A stretch of 64,000 nucleotides of DNA, taken from positions 230,751-294,750 of the forward strand of contig JABCYZ010000004.1 of the NCBI GenBank assembly GCA_013289955.1. The letters are read 5' to 3'. The notes under the pieces were generated by a model. It ran no database searches and was not told the origin of the DNA. It saw only the letters and a program-made list of their open reading frames with translations. Each line of letters starts with the position of its first letter. Within the stretch, counting starts at the first letter, position 1. Both the position numbers and the translations under genes were made by a program. Source of the DNA: Acidobacteriota bacterium (lineage in GTDB: Bacteria > Acidobacteriota > Terriglobia > Acidiferrales > UBA7541). Below, in pieces: positions 63,601 through 64,000 of this stretch.

Positions 63601-63795
63601 CTTGGGACGGGCGTCGGCTCCGAACTTCGCCGCCCTCTCGGCATCACCATCATCGGCGGCCTCATCGTCAGCCAAATGCTCACTCTTTTCACCACGCCCA
63701 TCGTCTACATCTACATGGATCGCCTGCAGACCTGGCTGCAAGGCGTCCGCAAGCACGGACACGCACACGCGCCGCTCCCCGCAGAAACGGACTGA
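60679..63795 (+). CDS. RND efflux permease, MdtC-like
   Basis: Second HAE-1 permease, 1038 residues, paralogous to the preceding one (shared FIRRPVATTLI start, [20 protein letters not shown] with the Asp pair, FFPQQDTGRINGAI, and the [21 protein letters not shown]-terminal motif). Both permeases keep the proton-relay residues, so both could be active subunits. No TolC-like channel or two-component regulator follows before the window ends. The last 205 bases of the window show no gene I can support. Confidence 0.88.
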   Translation: MTSSTNFSAPFIRRPVATTLITIAIFLSGAVAFRFLPVAPLPQVDFPTISVGANLPGASPETMASAVATPLERQFGRIAGVTQMTSSSGLGSTGITLQFDLNRDINAAARDVQAAINAARNQLPADLPGQPTYRKVNPADAPIMILALTSENFPPAQIYDAADSILAQKLAQVEGVGQVFVWGSASPAVRIEANPYQLNSYGISLETIRGSLQSANANLAKGSLSDAHKTWNVGDTDQLFKAYEYMPLIVAGHTGAPVRLRDIGEVVDSVADSRNLGLFGGKRSVLLAIFRQPAANMIDTVDRINAILPVLRASISPSLHLTVSIDRSVTIRASVHDVEITLIISIILVILVVFAFLRSTWATIIPSVAVPLSLVGTFGIMYLCGYSLDNLSLMALTICTGFVVDDAIVVIENITRHIENGMKPFPAAMKGASEIGFTVLSMSTSLIAVFIPILMMPGIVGRLFREFAVVLSVAIVVSLFVSLTTTPMMCALFLKHESGKHNWIYNLFENAFNGLLHLYDVSLRWVLRRQLLILGMTFLTAGLCVYLAAHVNSGFFPQQDTGRINGAIQGDQDLSFAAMSQKMREFTDIVMKDPAIDTVTSFTGGGSGGSTARVFAQLKPLSERKISADEVIARIRDATANVPGAVLFLQAVQDLSVGARFGAAQYQYTLQADSLDDLNHWAPILQARLAKIPELRDVNSDQQMHGLESSLVVDRDTASRLGVSMEAIDNTLSDAFGQREVSTIYKGLNQYYVVLEVMPSAQQDPAALKSIYVPAAGGKLVPLSAFSRYEPSNTALSVNHQGIFPAITISFNLVPGASLGPAVLDIEAATREIGVPPTVHATFQGNAQAFQDSRSSQLLLVITALVAVYIVLGILYESFIHPITILSTIPSAGIGAILAIKFAGTDLNMIALIGIILLIGIVKKNAILMIDFAVQVEREEKISPLEAIYKACLLRFRPILMTTMAALFGALPLALGTGVGSELRRPLGITIIGGLIVSQMLTLFTTPIVYIYMDRLQTWLQGVRKHGHAHAPLPAETD

Positions 63796-64000
63796 TCCCT
63801 CGATCCGCCGTTTTCTATTCTGGATTCGGCTCGAATTATCGCGTGCCTCGAGCGGTTCCGGCACGCCCCGCTGCTAGCCCACGTCTCTCACAGCCTGCCA
63901 TAAGAGGAATGAAGTGTGTTCGAACTGGGAGTTGTGGGTTATTTTCGCGGGGTGTTGTTGTGTAGCGGACCCGTTTTTCGTTTTGCGTGAGAGTTTTTTA

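Noticed and set aside
1..64000. tRNA, rRNA, CRISPR arrays, IS elements, integrases and defence systems
   Set aside because: None could be recognised by eye; the only mobile- or TA-related trace is the PIN-domain remnant at 47519.

Overview
The window looks like a chromosomal segment of a soil acidobacterium (Acidobacteriota, Terriglobia-like). The evidence is a large TonB-dependent receptor with an N-terminal carboxypeptidase-regulatory-like domain, several VCBS/ASPIC (CRTAC1-type) and TPR secreted proteins, many glycoside hydrolases and secreted peptidases, moderately high G+C, and mostly SD-led genes. The taxonomic call is inference; no rRNA or tRNA gene was seen. No phage, IS element or CRISPR array was recognised.

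Region 1 (1-12380, + strand) is an exopolysaccharide cluster: UDP-glucose dehydrogenase (5' truncated by the window edge), two GT4 glycosyltransferases, an SDR epimerase, a WecB/TagA/CpsF transferase, a Wzx-type flippase, a Wzy-type polymerase/ligase, a GT2 transferase, a secreted clan-A glycoside hydrolase and an OafA-type acyltransferase with an SGNH domain.

Region 2 (12655-35964) is the most interesting part. A secreted DPP-IV-type (S9B) peptidase is divergent from a complete trans-4-hydroxy-L-proline catabolic operon: 4-Hyp epimerase, three-subunit D-Hyp dehydrogenase, pyrroline-hydroxycarboxylate deaminase, 2-oxoglutarate semialdehyde dehydrogenase and a GntR/FCD regulator. Next comes a minus-strand operon of a DUF5695-like secreted protein, a second and nearly identical GntR regulator, and a GH127-type beta-L-arabinofuranosidase. 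Divergent from it are a second large DUF5695-like protein and a TonB-dependent receptor. GH127 founders release L-arabinose from hydroxyproline-linked arabinosides of plant extensins. I therefore infer a locus for using plant hydroxyproline-rich glycoproteins: uptake, de-arabinosylation, X-Pro/Hyp peptide cleavage and conversion of Hyp to 2-oxoglutarate. A 16-bp motif (about TTGCATAnnATATACA) recurs at three promoters of this region and is a candidate shared operator.

Region 3 (36127-42998) holds two TPR proteins, two CRTAC1-type VCBS/ASPIC proteins with Tat-like signals, and a LacI regulator with its own palindromic operator. Region 4 (43103-49470) has a secreted HEMGH zinc-protease-like protein, a secreted protein of unknown function, a decayed PIN-toxin remnant and a secreted M1 aminopeptidase. 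Region 5 (49504-55808) has a berberine-bridge-type FAD oxidase, a class V aminotransferase coupled to an APC permease, an MFS transporter and a membrane-anchored cytochrome c. Region 6 (56159-63795) is an MdtABC-like RND efflux operon without its outer-membrane channel in view.
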